Source of the DNA: Palsa-504 sp963753225
GTDB lineage: Bacteria > Actinomycetota > Actinomycetes > Streptosporangiales > Streptosporangiaceae
Direction of reading: 5' to 3'
NCBI GenBank assembly: GCA_963753225.1
Contig: CAVWBQ010000025.1
Span: forward strand, 113,550 to 177,549
Length of the DNA stretch: 64,000 nt
Positions 32,972 through 41,428 of the stretch are shown here, piece after piece. The notes under the pieces were generated by a model, which saw nothing but the letters and a program-made list of their open reading frames with translations, did no database searches and had not been told where the DNA came from. The translations under genes were made by a program, and so were the position numbers. Within the stretch, counting starts at the first letter, position 1, and every line of letters starts with the position of its first letter.

Positions 32972-33565
32972 TCACGGCGAGGGCGGTACGTTCCAGGACG
33001 TGATGACCGGCTCGGCGTGTTCGGTGCCCAGGGTGCCGGCGGTCCCGGTGTCCAGCCGGAACAACCGCCCCTCCGCCGGAGGGAGCCGCAGGTAGCAGGC
33101 GGTGAGCACGCGCAGCACGTGGCCGTGCGCGACCAGCGCGACGTCGCCGTTGGCCAGCAGGGGAGTGACCCGGGCCAGTACGCGCTCGGTCCGCTGGGCG
33201 ACCTGCTCGAGGGTCTCGCCGGGATGCGCGGCGTCGCCCGGGATCACGCCGTCGCGCCACAGGTACCAGCCGGGCCTTATTTCCTGGATCCGTGACGTGG
33301 TCAGCCCCTCGTAGCCGCCGTAGTCCCATTCCCACAGGTCCGGATCGGGCTGCGCGTTGGACAAGCCGGCGAAGGCCGCGGTCGTGACCGCGCGGCGCGC
33401 CGGGCTGGTGAACACGGCCACGATGTCGCGCCGGGATAGCAGCGGCGCCAGTGCCTTGGCGGCCGCCTCGCCCGACGGGGTGAGCGGGATGTCGGTCCGC
33501 CCCGTGTGCTTGTCGGCCAGGCTCCACTCGGTCTCGCCGTGCCTGACCAGGATCAGCTCGCCCAT
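32972..33565 (-). CDS. Histidine phosphatase (phosphoglycerate mutase-like)
   Basis: 197-residue member of the histidine phosphatase superfamily. The phospho-His motif is ILVRHGETEW at the N-terminus, and the second catalytic His is in VALVAHGHVLRVL near 150. The middle WEWDYGGYEGLTT is typical of acid phosphatase/CobC-like members. Substrate is unknown. The ATG at 33565 follows GGGGGGAACTTCGACT. It abuts the convergent TIGR03083 gene without overlap and lies 17 bp downstream of the SCP2 gene on the same strand, a likely operon. Confidence 0.92.
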   Translation of the reverse strand: MGELILVRHGETEWSLADKHTGRTDIPLTPSGEAAAKALAPLLSRRDIVAVFTSPARRAVTTAAFAGLSNAQPDPDLWEWDYGGYEGLTTSRIQEIRPGWYLWRDGVIPGDAAHPGETLEQVAQRTERVLARVTPLLANGDVALVAHGHVLRVLTACYLRLPPAEGRLFRLDTGTAGTLGTEHAEPVITSWNVPPSP

Positions 33566-33582
33566 AGTCGAAGTTCCCCCCG

Positions 33583-33927
33583 CTACAGGAGCTTGCGGAG
33601 CGCTAGCAGGTCCCGCATGCTGGCCTGCACCTTGACCCGGCCGGCCAGCCACATCCGGGCGATGTTGGCCGGGGTTGCGGACAGGGAGATCACGTCGTCG
33701 CTGCTCGCGGTCAGCTTGATGTCGGCCGGCGGGTCGTCGGGTTTCGCCTCGGCCACCGGGTCGGCGCCGGAGTCGGTGAACCTGGTCACGAACGTCACGC
33801 CGAGATCGGTCACGTGGCAGCTCATGGACCTTTGGCCGAAATAGCTGGCCCGGTCGTTCGGGCTCATTTCGGTCAGCCGCGTGCTGAGGGCCTGCAGCGC
33901 CTCGCGGCACTCCTCAACTGAAGCCAT
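33583..33927 (-). CDS. SCP2-like sterol-binding domain protein
   Basis: 114-residue protein of the sterol carrier protein 2 type, which binds lipids or acyl-CoA in a hydrophobic tunnel. Family features: CHVTDLGVTFVTRFTDSGAD, DIKLTASSDDVISLSATPAN and the end NIARMWLAGRVKVQASMRDL. It is likely cytoplasmic and first in a two-gene operon with the histidine phosphatase. Divergent from the tlyA operon. Confidence 0.88.
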   Translation of the reverse strand: MASVEECREALQALSTRLTEMSPNDRASYFGQRSMSCHVTDLGVTFVTRFTDSGADPVAEAKPDDPPADIKLTASSDDVISLSATPANIARMWLAGRVKVQASMRDLLALRKLL

Positions 33928-33984
33928 GCGTGCCTCGCTCTAGTCAGCATCGGACGGTAGCGTTCCACGCGGAGGGTAGCGCAC

Positions 33985-34254
33985 ATGGATGAGGAATTCC
34001 CAGACCAGGGTGTCGAGGGTGAAGATCTTGGTACCGAACGGGCCAGGGCAGGTGCACCGGCGGCCGGCGGGGAGCTCCGCCTGGCGGCAGGGCCGACCCA
34101 GGGACCGCCTACGGGCGACGACCGGGTGGACGCGGCCGTGGCCGGGCTGAGCCGCCTGGCCGGAGTCCCGGCGGAGGAGCACGTCGCCGTGCTCGAGGAG
34201 GTGCACGGGCGGCTCAGGGACATCCTGGGCGAGGTCAACGAGGGTGCGCCTTGA
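33985..34254 (+). CDS. Small conserved protein upstream of tlyA
   Basis: 89-residue protein. The acidic N-terminal half is low-complexity; the C-terminal half DDRVDAAVAGLSRLAGVPAE EHV...LEEVHGRLRDIL is a helical motif found directly before tlyA in many actinomycetes, in my recollection. Function unknown. ATG 33985 follows GGAGGGTAGC. Its stop overlaps the tlyA TTG start (TTGA), so the two are coupled. Confidence 0.75.
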   Translation: MDEEFPDQGVEGEDLGTERARAGAPAAGGELRLAAGPTQGPPTGDDRVDAAVAGLSRLAGVPAEEHVAVLEEVHGRLRDILGEVNEGAP

Positions 34255-35051
34255 CCGCAGCCCGGGCACGGCTCGACGCCGAGCTGGTCAGGCGCGGCCT
34301 GGCCAGGTCGCGCGAACAGGCCGGCGAGCTGGTGGCCGCCGGGCGCGTGACGGTGGCCGGGCAGCGCGCTGCCAAGGCCGCGACTCAGGTGAGGAGGGAC
34401 GCCCCGATCAGCATCGCCGACACGGGGGAGCCGGGCTACGTCTCCCGCGGCGGGCACAAGCTGGCCGGGGCGCTCGCGGTCTTCGGGCCGGCGGGCCTGG
34501 CCGTGGCGGGCCGCGCCTGCCTGGACGCGGGCGCGTCCACCGGCGGGTTCACCGACGTGCTGCTGCGGGCCGGTGCCGCGCACGTGGTGGCGGCCGATGT
34601 GGGGTACGGGCAGCTGGCCTGGTCGCTGCGGACCGACCCGCGGGTCACCGCGCTGGACCGGGTCAACGTGCGGACGCTGGACCAGGTGATCCCGGTACCG
34701 GGACTGGTGGTGGCCGACCTGTCCTTCATCTCGCTCACCCTGGTGCTGTCGGCCCTGGTGGCGTGCGCCGCGCCGGACGCGGATTTCGTGCTGCTGGTGA
34801 AGCCCCAGTTCGAGGTGGGTAAGGGCCGGGTAGGTGCGGGCGGCGTGGTGCGAGATAACGCCGACCGGGCCGGTGCGGTGCGTACGGTCGCCGGCGCGGC
34901 GGGCCAGCTCGGCCTGGGCGTGCTGGGGGTCACGGCCAGCCCGCTGCCCGGGCCCGCCGGGAACGTGGAATATTTCCTGTGGCTGCGCCGGGGTGCGCCG
35001 CCGCTTGACGACAGTCAGCTGGAGCGGGCGATCAAGGAGGGACCCAGCTAG
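34251..35051 (+). CDS. tlyA: TlyA family rRNA 2'-O-methyltransferase
   Basis: 266-residue protein: an N-terminal S4 RNA-binding domain (RLDAELVRRGLARSREQAGE ... VTVAGQ), then the FtsJ-like methyltransferase (LDAGASTGGFTDVLLRAGAA, DVGYGQLAWSLRTDPRV, VADLSFISLTLVL, and FVLLVKPQFEVGKG). In Mycobacterium, TlyA methylates the 16S and 23S rRNAs and gives capreomycin sensitivity. The protein is also reported as a haemolysin. Start TTG 34251, with TTGA overlap with the small upstream gene. The tlyA-nadK-recN order matches Mycobacterium. Confidence 0.95.
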   Translation: MTAARARLDAELVRRGLARSREQAGELVAAGRVTVAGQRAAKAATQVRRDAPISIADTGEPGYVSRGGHKLAGALAVFGPAGLAVAGRACLDAGASTGGFTDVLLRAGAAHVVAADVGYGQLAWSLRTDPRVTALDRVNVRTLDQVIPVPGLVVADLSFISLTLVLSALVACAAPDADFVLLVKPQFEVGKGRVGAGGVVRDNADRAGAVRTVAGAAGQLGLGVLGVTASPLPGPAGNVEYFLWLRRGAPPLDDSQLERAIKEGPS

Positions 35052-35974
35052 TGGGACAGCGGACGGTGCTGGTGACGGCGCATATCGGCCGGGAGAACGC
35101 GCTGCGCAGCGCCCGGTTCGTGGCCGAGCGGCTGACCGCCGCCGGGATCGCCGTCCGCACGCTCGCGGGCGAGTTCGCCTCCCCCGCTGCGGAACAGGTC
35201 CCGGCCAGCGCCGTGGCGGCCGAGGGCGCCGAGCTCGTCATCGTCCTGGGCGGCGACGGCAGCCTGCTGCGCGCCGCCGAATTCTCCCGTCCCGCCGGGG
35301 TCCCGCTGATCGGGGTCAACCTGGGCCACGTCGGGTTCCTCGCCGAGGCGGAACCGGACGGGCTGGCCAACCTGGTCGAGCGGGTGGTGGCGCGGGAATA
35401 CGCGGTCGAGGAGCGGATGACGATCGACGTCACCGTGCGCCGCAACGGCACGGGTCTCGCGTCCACCTGGGCGCTGAACGAGGCTACCGTGGAGAAGGCG
35501 GCCCGCGAGCGCGTGATCGATGTGATCATCGAGATCGACGGCCGCCCGCTGTCCCGCTGGGGCGGTGACGGCGTGGTGTGCTCGACCCCCACCGGCTCGA
35601 CCGCCTATGCGTTCTCGGCGGGCGGACCAGTGGTGTGGCCGGAGGTGGAGGCGCTGCTCATGGTGCCGATCAGCGCGCACGCGCTGTTCGCCCCGCCGAT
35701 GGTGGTGTCGCCGCAGTCAGTGCTCGCGGTCGAGCTCATCGTGGCGTCCGAGACATCGGGGGCGGTTTTGTGGTGCGATGGTCGGCGTAAGGTCGATCTG
35801 CCACCCGGGGCCCGGGTGGAGGTCCGCCGCGGGACGCTGCCGGTCCTGCTCGCACGGCTGCAGACGTCGGAATCCCGCAGCGGGGGCTTCACGGACCGGC
35901 TGGTGGCCAAGTTCGGCTTGCCCGTGACGGGCTGGCGCGGCCGTACCTGGGAGGACGCAGGCAAGGATGCTTGA
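35051..35974 (+). CDS. nadK: NAD kinase (main copy, tlyA-recN cluster)
   Basis: 307-residue NAD+ kinase, supplying NADP+ from NAD+ and ATP. The catalytic motif GGDGSLLRAAE is near residue 74, the NE/D motif is NEATVEKAA, and the substrate region is GVVCSTPTGSTAYAFSAGGP. Start GTG 35051 overlaps the tlyA stop (TAGTG). Its 3' end overlaps recN by 8 bp. This placement within tlyA-nadK-recN is the conserved one. A second NAD kinase gene is at 40524. Confidence 0.95.
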   Translation: MGQRTVLVTAHIGRENALRSARFVAERLTAAGIAVRTLAGEFASPAAEQVPASAVAAEGAELVIVLGGDGSLLRAAEFSRPAGVPLIGVNLGHVGFLAEAEPDGLANLVERVVAREYAVEERMTIDVTVRRNGTGLASTWALNEATVEKAARERVIDVIIEIDGRPLSRWGGDGVVCSTPTGSTAYAFSAGGPVVWPEVEALLMVPISAHALFAPPMVVSPQSVLAVELIVASETSGAVLWCDGRRKVDLPPGARVEVRRGTLPVLLARLQTSESRSGGFTDRLVAKFGLPVTGWRGRTWEDAGKDA

Positions 35975-37688
35975 GGAAGTCCGGATCACCGGGCTCGGCG
36001 TCATCGACGACGCGGTGCTCGAGCTATCGGCCGGCTTCACCGCGCTGACCGGCGAGACCGGCGCCGGGAAGACCATGGTCGTGACGGCGCTCGGGCTGCT
36101 GTTCGGCGGCCGGGCCGACCCGGCGCGGGTGCGGCCCGGCGCGGCGCGGGCCGCGGTGGAGGGGCGGCTGCTCGTCTCCGCGGAAGTGGCGCGCGAGGTC
36201 GAGGACGCCGGGGGAGACCTCGACGACAACGGGTCCTCGCTCGTGCTGAGCCGCTCGGTGTCGGCCGAGGGCCGGTCCCGGGCGTTCGCCGGCGGGCATT
36301 CGGTGCCGGTGTCGCTGCTCCAGGTGCTCGCCGACGACCTGGTGGCCGTGCACGGGCAGGCCGACCAGCAGCAGTTGCTCAAGCCCGGCCGGCAGCGGGA
36401 CGCACTGGACCGGTTCGGCGGGCCGGAGCTGGCCGCGGCGCTGGCCGACTACCGGCGGGTGTACCACAGGCACCGCGCGGTCCGCGAGGAGCTCGAGGCG
36501 CTGACGCAGGCGGAACGGGAGCGCGCGGCCGAGGCGGAGACGCTGCGGCTCGGCCTGGCCGAGGTCGAGGCGACCTCTCCGGCGGCGGGCGAGGACGCGG
36601 CCCTGCTGGCCGAGGAGGAGAAGCTGGCGAACGCCGACGCGCTGCAAGCCGCGGCCACCACCGCGCACGAGGCGCTGCTCGGCGATCCGGCTTCGGCCTC
36701 TGTCGACGCCTCCGACGTGGTGACGCTGCTCGGCGTGGCCGTCCGCGCGCTCGAGCCGGTCCGCTCGCACGACCCGGCGCTGGCCGGCCTGGCCGACCGG
36801 CTCTCCGAGGCCAGCTACCTGATCGCCGACGTGGCCGGCGAGCTCGCCTCCTACACCGAGTCGCTGGACTCTGACCCGGCCCGGCTGGCCGCGGTGCAGG
36901 AGCGCCGGGCCGCGCTCGGCCGGCTGATCCGGGCCTACGCGACCGCCTCGGGTGACCTGGCCGGCGTGCTCGACTGGGCCAAGCAGGCCGGGTCGCGCCT
37001 GGCCGAGCTGGAGGGGGACGATGACAAGATCGCCGCTCTGGCCGGGGAGGAGGCCACGCTGCAGTCCGAGGTGACCTCGCTCGCGGCGCGGCTGACCGGG
37101 CTGCGTTCGGCGGCGGCGGAGCGGTTCGCGTCCGAGGTGACCGCCGAACTGACTGCGCTGGCCATGCCGCACGCGTCGCTCACCGCCGTGGTCAGCGGGC
37201 TGGGCGCACCGGGCCCCTACGGCGCCGACGATGTGGAGATCAGGCTGGCCGCGCATCCGGGCGCGCCGGCGCTGCCGCTGAACAAGGGCGCCTCCGGCGG
37301 CGAGCTTTCCCGCGTCATGCTGGCCATCGAGGTGGTCTTCGCCGGCGCGGACCCGGTGCCGACGTTCGTGTTCGACGAGGTGGACGCCGGGGTCGGCGGC
37401 AAGGCCGCGGTCGAGATCGGCAGGCGGCTCGCCCGGCTGGCCCGCTCCTCGCAGGTCATCGTGGTCACCCACCTGCCGCAGGTCGCGGCGTTCGCCGACA
37501 ACCACCTGGTGGTGGAGAAGTCCGGCGACGGGCTGGTGACCGCGAGCGGCGTGGTCCGGCTGGACCGGGCCGGCCGGGTCCGCGAGCTGTCCCGGATGCT
37601 GGGTGGCCTGGAGGAATCCGATTCCGGCCAGGCGCACGCGGAGGAACTGCTGGCCATGGCCGCCGGCGAGCGCGAGGCGTCTGGCTGA
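35967..37688 (+). CDS. recN: DNA repair protein RecN
   Basis: 573-residue SMC-like repair ATPase that acts at DNA double-strand breaks. N-terminus MLEEVRITGLGVIDDAVLEL, Walker A TGETGAGKTM near residue 33, a central long coiled-coil (about 150-360, rich in A/E/L), the signature GASGGELSRVMLAIE, Walker B PTFVFDEVDAGVGG and a late GVV..LDRAGRVRELSRML block. Length and order are normal. The ATG at 35967 follows GCAGGCAAGG and overlaps the nadK end by 8 bp. Confidence 0.95.
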   Translation: MLEEVRITGLGVIDDAVLELSAGFTALTGETGAGKTMVVTALGLLFGGRADPARVRPGAARAAVEGRLLVSAEVAREVEDAGGDLDDNGSSLVLSRSVSAEGRSRAFAGGHSVPVSLLQVLADDLVAVHGQADQQQLLKPGRQRDALDRFGGPELAAALADYRRVYHRHRAVREELEALTQAERERAAEAETLRLGLAEVEATSPAAGEDAALLAEEEKLANADALQAAATTAHEALLGDPASASVDASDVVTLLGVAVRALEPVRSHDPALAGLADRLSEASYLIADVAGELASYTESLDSDPARLAAVQERRAALGRLIRAYATASGDLAGVLDWAKQAGSRLAELEGDDDKIAALAGEEATLQSEVTSLAARLTGLRSAAAERFASEVTAELTALAMPHASLTAVVSGLGAPGPYGADDVEIRLAAHPGAPALPLNKGASGGELSRVMLAIEVVFAGADPVPTFVFDEVDAGVGGKAAVEIGRRLARLARSSQVIVVTHLPQVAAFADNHLVVEKSGDGLVTASGVVRLDRAGRVRELSRMLGGLEESDSGQAHAEELLAMAAGEREASG

Positions 37689-37871
37689 CCAGCCCGGGGC
37701 CGGCGACTACATCCTGCCACGGGCACGATGTATCACGGCTGCCGTCCTGTCCTCCGGGATTGGTAAGGGGTGCCGCGCCGGCGGCGCGGCCAGGGGCAGT
37801 CATCAGCCGCGGGGGCCATTGTGCATGTCGACGCCCGGGACAGCGCACGCTGTCCGTCTCATGCCGCCTGG

Positions 37872-38489
37872 CTAGCCGGCCTGGGCACGGCGGGCGCGAA
37901 GGCTCCGGTTCTTGAGCCGGTTGCCGCACGAGGCCATGTCGCACCAGGCGCCCTGCCGGCTACGCGACCTGTCGTAGAACGCCCAGAGACAGTCCGGGTT
38001 CCCGCACAGCTTCATCCGGTCCCAGCTGCCGTCGGCCTGCGCGTCGCGGATGGTCAGCAGCAGCCCGGCCAGCCCATCGGCCAGGCGCTCAGCGCCTTCG
38101 CTGCACTCCAGCTCGACCTGGCAGTCGGTAGTCACCTCGAGCCGGGGCGCGGCCTGGCTGGTGACCTGCTCCAGGGGGCGCAGTTCGGCTGCGGTGAGCG
38201 GGGGCCCGCCGGTGTTGCGCGCGATCATGGCGCGCAGGCTCTCCCTGAACGCGCGGGCCAGTTCGAGGTCAGCGGCGAGGGCCGGCTGCTCAGGGTCGCG
38301 CAGGCCGGCGTCGGCCAGCCAGACCCGGGCTTCGCCGGCGTGGGCGAGCACGTCGGTGTGCAAGTCCAGGTCGAGGGTGTCGACGAACGCCTGGACGAGC
38401 AGCAGAGGGGGCGGCGCCAGCTTGTGCAGAAGATGGGACCCCCACGACGGCAACGTCATGTCGTTCAGGCTAGCCGTCATGATCACCAT
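37872..38489 (-). CDS. CGNR zinc-finger regulator with ABATE domain
   Basis: Up to 205 residues. The N-terminal ABATE-like region contains LVQAFVDTLDLDLHTDVLAH, and the C-terminal CGNR zinc finger reads CGNPDCLWAFYDRSRSRQGA with WCDMASCGNRLKNR, giving four Cys and the CGNR motif. This family is thought to act as transcription factors in actinobacteria. Start may be ATG 38489, 38480 or 38459; the last begins MTLPSWG, and RBS quality is similar. It is divergent from the 38578 gene, with an operator-like inverted repeat between. Confidence 0.88.
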   Translation of the reverse strand: MVIMTASLNDMTLPSWGSHLLHKLAPPPLLLVQAFVDTLDLDLHTDVLAHAGEARVWLADAGLRDPEQPALAADLELARAFRESLRAMIARNTGGPPLTAAELRPLEQVTSQAAPRLEVTTDCQVELECSEGAERLADGLAGLLLTIRDAQADGSWDRMKLCGNPDCLWAFYDRSRSRQGAWCDMASCGNRLKNRSLRARRAQAG

Positions 38490-38496
38490 CCCAATA

Positions 38497-38557
38497 GTGA
38501 CCAGTTAAATTCTTTTACAGGTCACGTCATGACTAGTATACTCGATTTAACGGTCAC
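38497..38557. promoter_or_regulatory. Promoter TTTACA-17-TATACT inside a 13-bp inverted repeat
   Basis: A sigma-70-like promoter pointing right has -35 TTTACA at 38514-38519 and -10 TATACT at 38537-38542 with a 17-bp spacer. It is framed by GTGACCAGTTAAAT (38497-38510) and ATTTAACGGTCAC (38545-38557), inverted copies with one extra base in the left arm. A smaller palindrome AGTATACT overlaps the -10. The promoter starts about 35 bp before the 38578 gene. The flanking CGNR gene product is the natural candidate to bind here. Confidence 0.7.
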
Positions 38558-38577
38558 GCCCTATGAGGTGACGAACC

Positions 38578-39081
38578 ATGCATGTCCTGATTGACGACGA
38601 TCTCGGCCGCCTGACCGTCCGGCGGCTGTGGGCCTGGCACCGGCTCCTGGCTCGCTGCCTGGCCCCGAGCCTGGACCGGCAGCTCGCGGACGGGGTCCGG
38701 CCGGAGGCGAACGCGGTCCTGGCCGCACGGGCCATGGTCCTGACTTCCGTCAGGTACCGCCGCGGCCTCGCCGCGAGCCTGCAGCGGATGCTCGCGGCGT
38801 CCGTGTCTCCGCAGACGAGCCCGCGGCTCATGGCCGCGTCGCGGTCGGCCGGTCCCGCGCGCCAGCCGTATGTCCCGCTCCGCCGCGACCGGATCGCCGG
38901 GTCCGCGTCCGAACTGGCCGGGCTGGCCCATTCCCTCGCCGGGCAGAGCCCGGTCCCGGCTCAGGGCGTGGCGATGGTGAGCCAGCTGCTGGCCGACGGG
39001 GGAGGGCCGCTCTACCGAGCGGGTGCCCGCGATGACCTCGACGCGATCATCGGGCGGGCCTCACAGGCACTGGCCAGGTAA
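38578..39081 (+). CDS. Uncharacterised protein, possible CGNR-regulated target
   Basis: 167-residue protein, helical by composition, without a domain I recognise. It opens MHVLIDDDLGRLTVRRLWAW and has LWAWHRLLARCLAPSLDRQL; the C-terminal half is Ala/Gly/Ser rich with ARDDLDAIIGRASQAL at the end. No membrane segment or signal peptide. Its ATG at 38578 follows GAGGTGACGAACC, a good ribosome-binding site, and a good promoter lies 35 bp upstream. The link to the divergent CGNR gene is by position only. Confidence 0.7.
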   Translation: MHVLIDDDLGRLTVRRLWAWHRLLARCLAPSLDRQLADGVRPEANAVLAARAMVLTSVRYRRGLAASLQRMLAASVSPQTSPRLMAASRSAGPARQPYVPLRRDRIAGSASELAGLAHSLAGQSPVPAQGVAMVSQLLADGGGPLYRAGARDDLDAIIGRASQALAR

Positions 39082-39101
39082 CCGCCAAGTCCACCCGAGC
39101 G

Positions 39102-39929
39102 CTAGCCGCCGGGCTTGCGTCCCACGGCGCCGTGCGCGGATACCGTTCCTTCCGGGGCGAAGTCATGCAGGCCTGGCCGCCACTGGTGCACCTGCACCAG
39201 CCCTGGCTCGACCAGGTCGAGGCCGGTGAAGAACCTGGCCACCTGCTCCCGGGTGCGCAGCGTCTGCGGCGTGGCGACGCGCTCGTTGTAGACGCGCTGC
39301 GCATTCGCCTGGGAGTGGTGGATGTCGATGGCGGGATGGGAGATCGTCAGGTAGCTGCCGGCCGGCATCGGGGCCATCAGCTCGGCCACGATGCCCCAGG
39401 GGTCCTCGGCGTCCTGGACCAGGTGCAGCACTCCGAGCAGCATGACCGCCACCGGCAGGCCGAAGTCGAGCAGGGTCGCCGCCCGGTCAAGGATCGTCCC
39501 GGGATCGCGCAGGTCGGCCTGCAGGTAGTCGGTCGCTCCCTCCGGGGTGCTGCGCAGCAGGGCCTGCCCGTGCAGCAGGACGATCGGGTCGTTGTCGACG
39601 TAGACCACGCGGGCATCCGGGGCGGCGCGCTGCGCCACCTCGTGCGTGTTGTCGCCGGCCGGGATGCCGGTCCCGATGTCGAGGAACTGCCGGATGCCGG
39701 CCTCGGCCGCCAGGTACCTGGTCGCCCGGCCGAGGAAAGCCCGGTTGGCACGCACGCGGTAACGTAGCCCCGGCGCCACGGCCAGCACGCGCTCGGCCGC
39801 CTCCCGGTCGGCGGCGAAGTTATCCTTGCCGCCGAGCCAGTAGTCGTAGACCCGCGCCGGGTGCGCCACGCTGGTGTCCAGCCCGGCGACGCGCTCGGCC
39901 TGGGTGCGCTCGCCGTCAGCCTCAGCCAT
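39102..39929 (-). CDS. DUF574-type SAM-dependent methyltransferase
   Basis: 275-residue protein typical of actinomycetes. N-terminus VAGLDTSVAHPARVYDYWLG is the family's hallmark, followed by GGKDNFAADREAAERVLAVA, then RQFLDIGTGIPAGDNTHEVA as the SAM-binding block and VVYVDNDPIVLLHGQALL. The middle VMLLGVLHLVQDAEDPWGIV and the SYLTISHP block complete the fold. Biological substrate unknown; such genes are numerous per genome. Start ATG 39929, though 39938 and 39941 are in frame. Convergent with the 38578 gene. Confidence 0.9.
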   Translation of the reverse strand: MAEADGERTQAERVAGLDTSVAHPARVYDYWLGGKDNFAADREAAERVLAVAPGLRYRVRANRAFLGRATRYLAAEAGIRQFLDIGTGIPAGDNTHEVAQRAAPDARVVYVDNDPIVLLHGQALLRSTPEGATDYLQADLRDPGTILDRAATLLDFGLPVAVMLLGVLHLVQDAEDPWGIVAELMAPMPAGSYLTISHPAIDIHHSQANAQRVYNERVATPQTLRTREQVARFFTGLDLVEPGLVQVHQWRPGLHDFAPEGTVSAHGAVGRKPGG

Positions 39930-40141
39930 GACCCACATCATAGGGCGCGGCGTTTCTGGCCCCTCCGGACGCCCGGTCGAACTGGTGCGCCGCTGGATGT
40001 ATCACGGAGGCGAACCGGTCCTCCGGACATGCTGAGGAGCGCCTGCGGCCTGACGCAGGCACTGGCTACCCGGCCGGCATGGGGAGCGGCCGGCCGGGCA
40101 GCCGGGGGGATATCAGGACCCCTGGGTAAAGGAGGCCCACG

Positions 40142-40510
40142 ATGCGGTCCGCGCTCTATGACCTGAGCATCGACGTCGCACGCGCCGACGCGCTGTTCGC
40201 ATCCGCGCTGCAGATCTCCGACGAGCCAAGCGCGGTGCAGGTGAAACAGGCGATCGACGCGGCGAGCGGTGCCCTCGGCGACCTGGGCTGCGCGGCCAAG
40301 GTCGCGCAGGAGTTCGGCGAGCACCCCGAGACCGCGGTCACCAGGATGCGCTGGGCGAGGGCTGAGGTGGCCGGCGTATTCGGCGGCTCGCCGCCGGCCC
40401 CGGTCTACGTGGCCAGGCACGCCCGGCCCGCTGGCGCCTGCCCCGCTCCGCGGCTGCCCCGCGACATGGTCGGGCCGCCACCCGGCCGCCACCTGCTGCA
40501 GGCCTGCTAG
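40142..40510 (+). CDS. Small conserved actinobacterial protein
   Basis: 122-residue protein. Its first 80 residues (MRSALYDLSIDVARADALFA, SALQISDEPSAVQVKQAIDA, then GDLGCAAKVAQEFGEHPETA and RMRWAR) form a compact helical unit that I recall as widespread and uncharacterised in streptomycete-like genomes. The rest (ARHARPAGACPAPRLPRD...) is Pro/Arg-rich and probably unstructured. ATG 40142 follows AAGGAGGCCCACG, an excellent ribosome-binding site. Function unknown. Confidence 0.75.
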   Translation: MRSALYDLSIDVARADALFASALQISDEPSAVQVKQAIDAASGALGDLGCAAKVAQEFGEHPETAVTRMRWARAEVAGVFGGSPPAPVYVARHARPAGACPAPRLPRDMVGPPPGRHLLQAC

Positions 40511-40523
40511 CGGCCGGTCCTTG

Positions 40524-41387
40524 TCACGGCCAGCCGACGGCGATCTCGGCGGAGTCAGCCAGCCTCAGCTTGCGCCGGACCCGCTCGTAGAACGTGGTGC
40601 GGCCGAGCCGGACGACACGGGCCGCGCCGGGACGCGGCAGTAGTTCGATCCGGTCGCCGGGCTCCACCTCGGCGGCGACGTTGCCGTCCGCCTCCACGGC
40701 GAGCCGTCCGCTGGACGGCAGGACGTTGAGGGTGAGCTGGTCACCGACGGAGACGACGAGCCCGCGGTTATAGGCCGAATGCGGGGCAGCGGGCGTGACC
40801 AGCAGCGCCTCCACCGCAGGGCTCACGATGGGGCCGCCGGCGGAGAAGCTGTACGCGGTCGAGCCGGTCGGCGTCGCGACGACGATCGCGTCGGCGGCGT
40901 AGCTGACGAAGGGGCGTCCCGCGGCCTCCACCGCGATCGCGGCGGTCTTCTGACCGGGAAACCGGACGAACGCGATGTCGTTGAACGCGGTGATCAGCTG
41001 GTCTCCGATCACGGCGTCGACGGCCAGGCGCGGTTCGGTGGTGAACTCCTGGTTGTCGATCGCGGAGAGCGCTTCGGCCAGGTCGGGCACGTCGACCTCG
41101 GCCAGGAACCCGAGCTTGCCCAGGTTCACCCCGAGGACGGGAGGCCGCTGCCGGTCGGCCAGCCGCATGGCGCGCAGCATCGTTCCGTCGCCGCCGAGGC
41201 TCACCAGCAGGTCCGCCCGCTGCCGGAGCTCGGCGGCGGTTACCGCCTCGGCGGTGCAGGCCAGCCTGCGGATCTCGGTGTCGATGCCGAGGACTTGAAT
41301 CTCCCGGCGGGCCGCCCACTCCAGGATCGACCCGACCGCCCCGCTGCAGTCCCGCTCCGGGTGCAACACCATCCCCACGACATGCAT
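40524..41387 (-). CDS. NAD kinase (second copy)
   Basis: 287-residue NAD+ kinase paralogue. The catalytic motif is GGDGTMLRAMR near 69, the substrate loop ATPTGSTAYSFSAGGPIVSP, and the NE/D-like motif is FNDIAFVRFPG in place of NExxxV. The latter differs from the main copy, so specificity or regulation may differ. The N-terminus MHVVGMVLHPERDCSGAVGS is family-like. The gene is 4.5 kb from the tlyA-cluster copy. Two NAD kinases per genome are common in Streptomyces-like bacteria; their close spacing here is less usual. Confidence 0.92.
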   Translation of the reverse strand: MHVVGMVLHPERDCSGAVGSILEWAARREIQVLGIDTEIRRLACTAEAVTAAELRQRADLLVSLGGDGTMLRAMRLADRQRPPVLGVNLGKLGFLAEVDVPDLAEALSAIDNQEFTTEPRLAVDAVIGDQLITAFNDIAFVRFPGQKTAAIAVEAAGRPFVSYAADAIVVATPTGSTAYSFSAGGPIVSPAVEALLVTPAAPHSAYNRGLVVSVGDQLTLNVLPSSGRLAVEADGNVAAEVEPGDRIELLPRPGAARVVRLGRTTFYERVRRKLRLADSAEIAVGWP

Positions 41388-41428
41388 GGGCTCAAGCTAC
41401 TAAAGGATCCAGCCGGGCGTAACCGCGG

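Noticed and set aside
36024..37637. 537-codon antisense frame over recN
   Set aside because: It has an Arg/Gln/His-rich composition and no domain; recN is clear on the other strand.
40005..40025. Short hairpin CGGAGG / CCTCCG as terminator of the DUF574 gene
   Set aside because: It lies upstream of that gene's start, not after its stop, and a 6-bp GC stem is expected by chance in this DNA.
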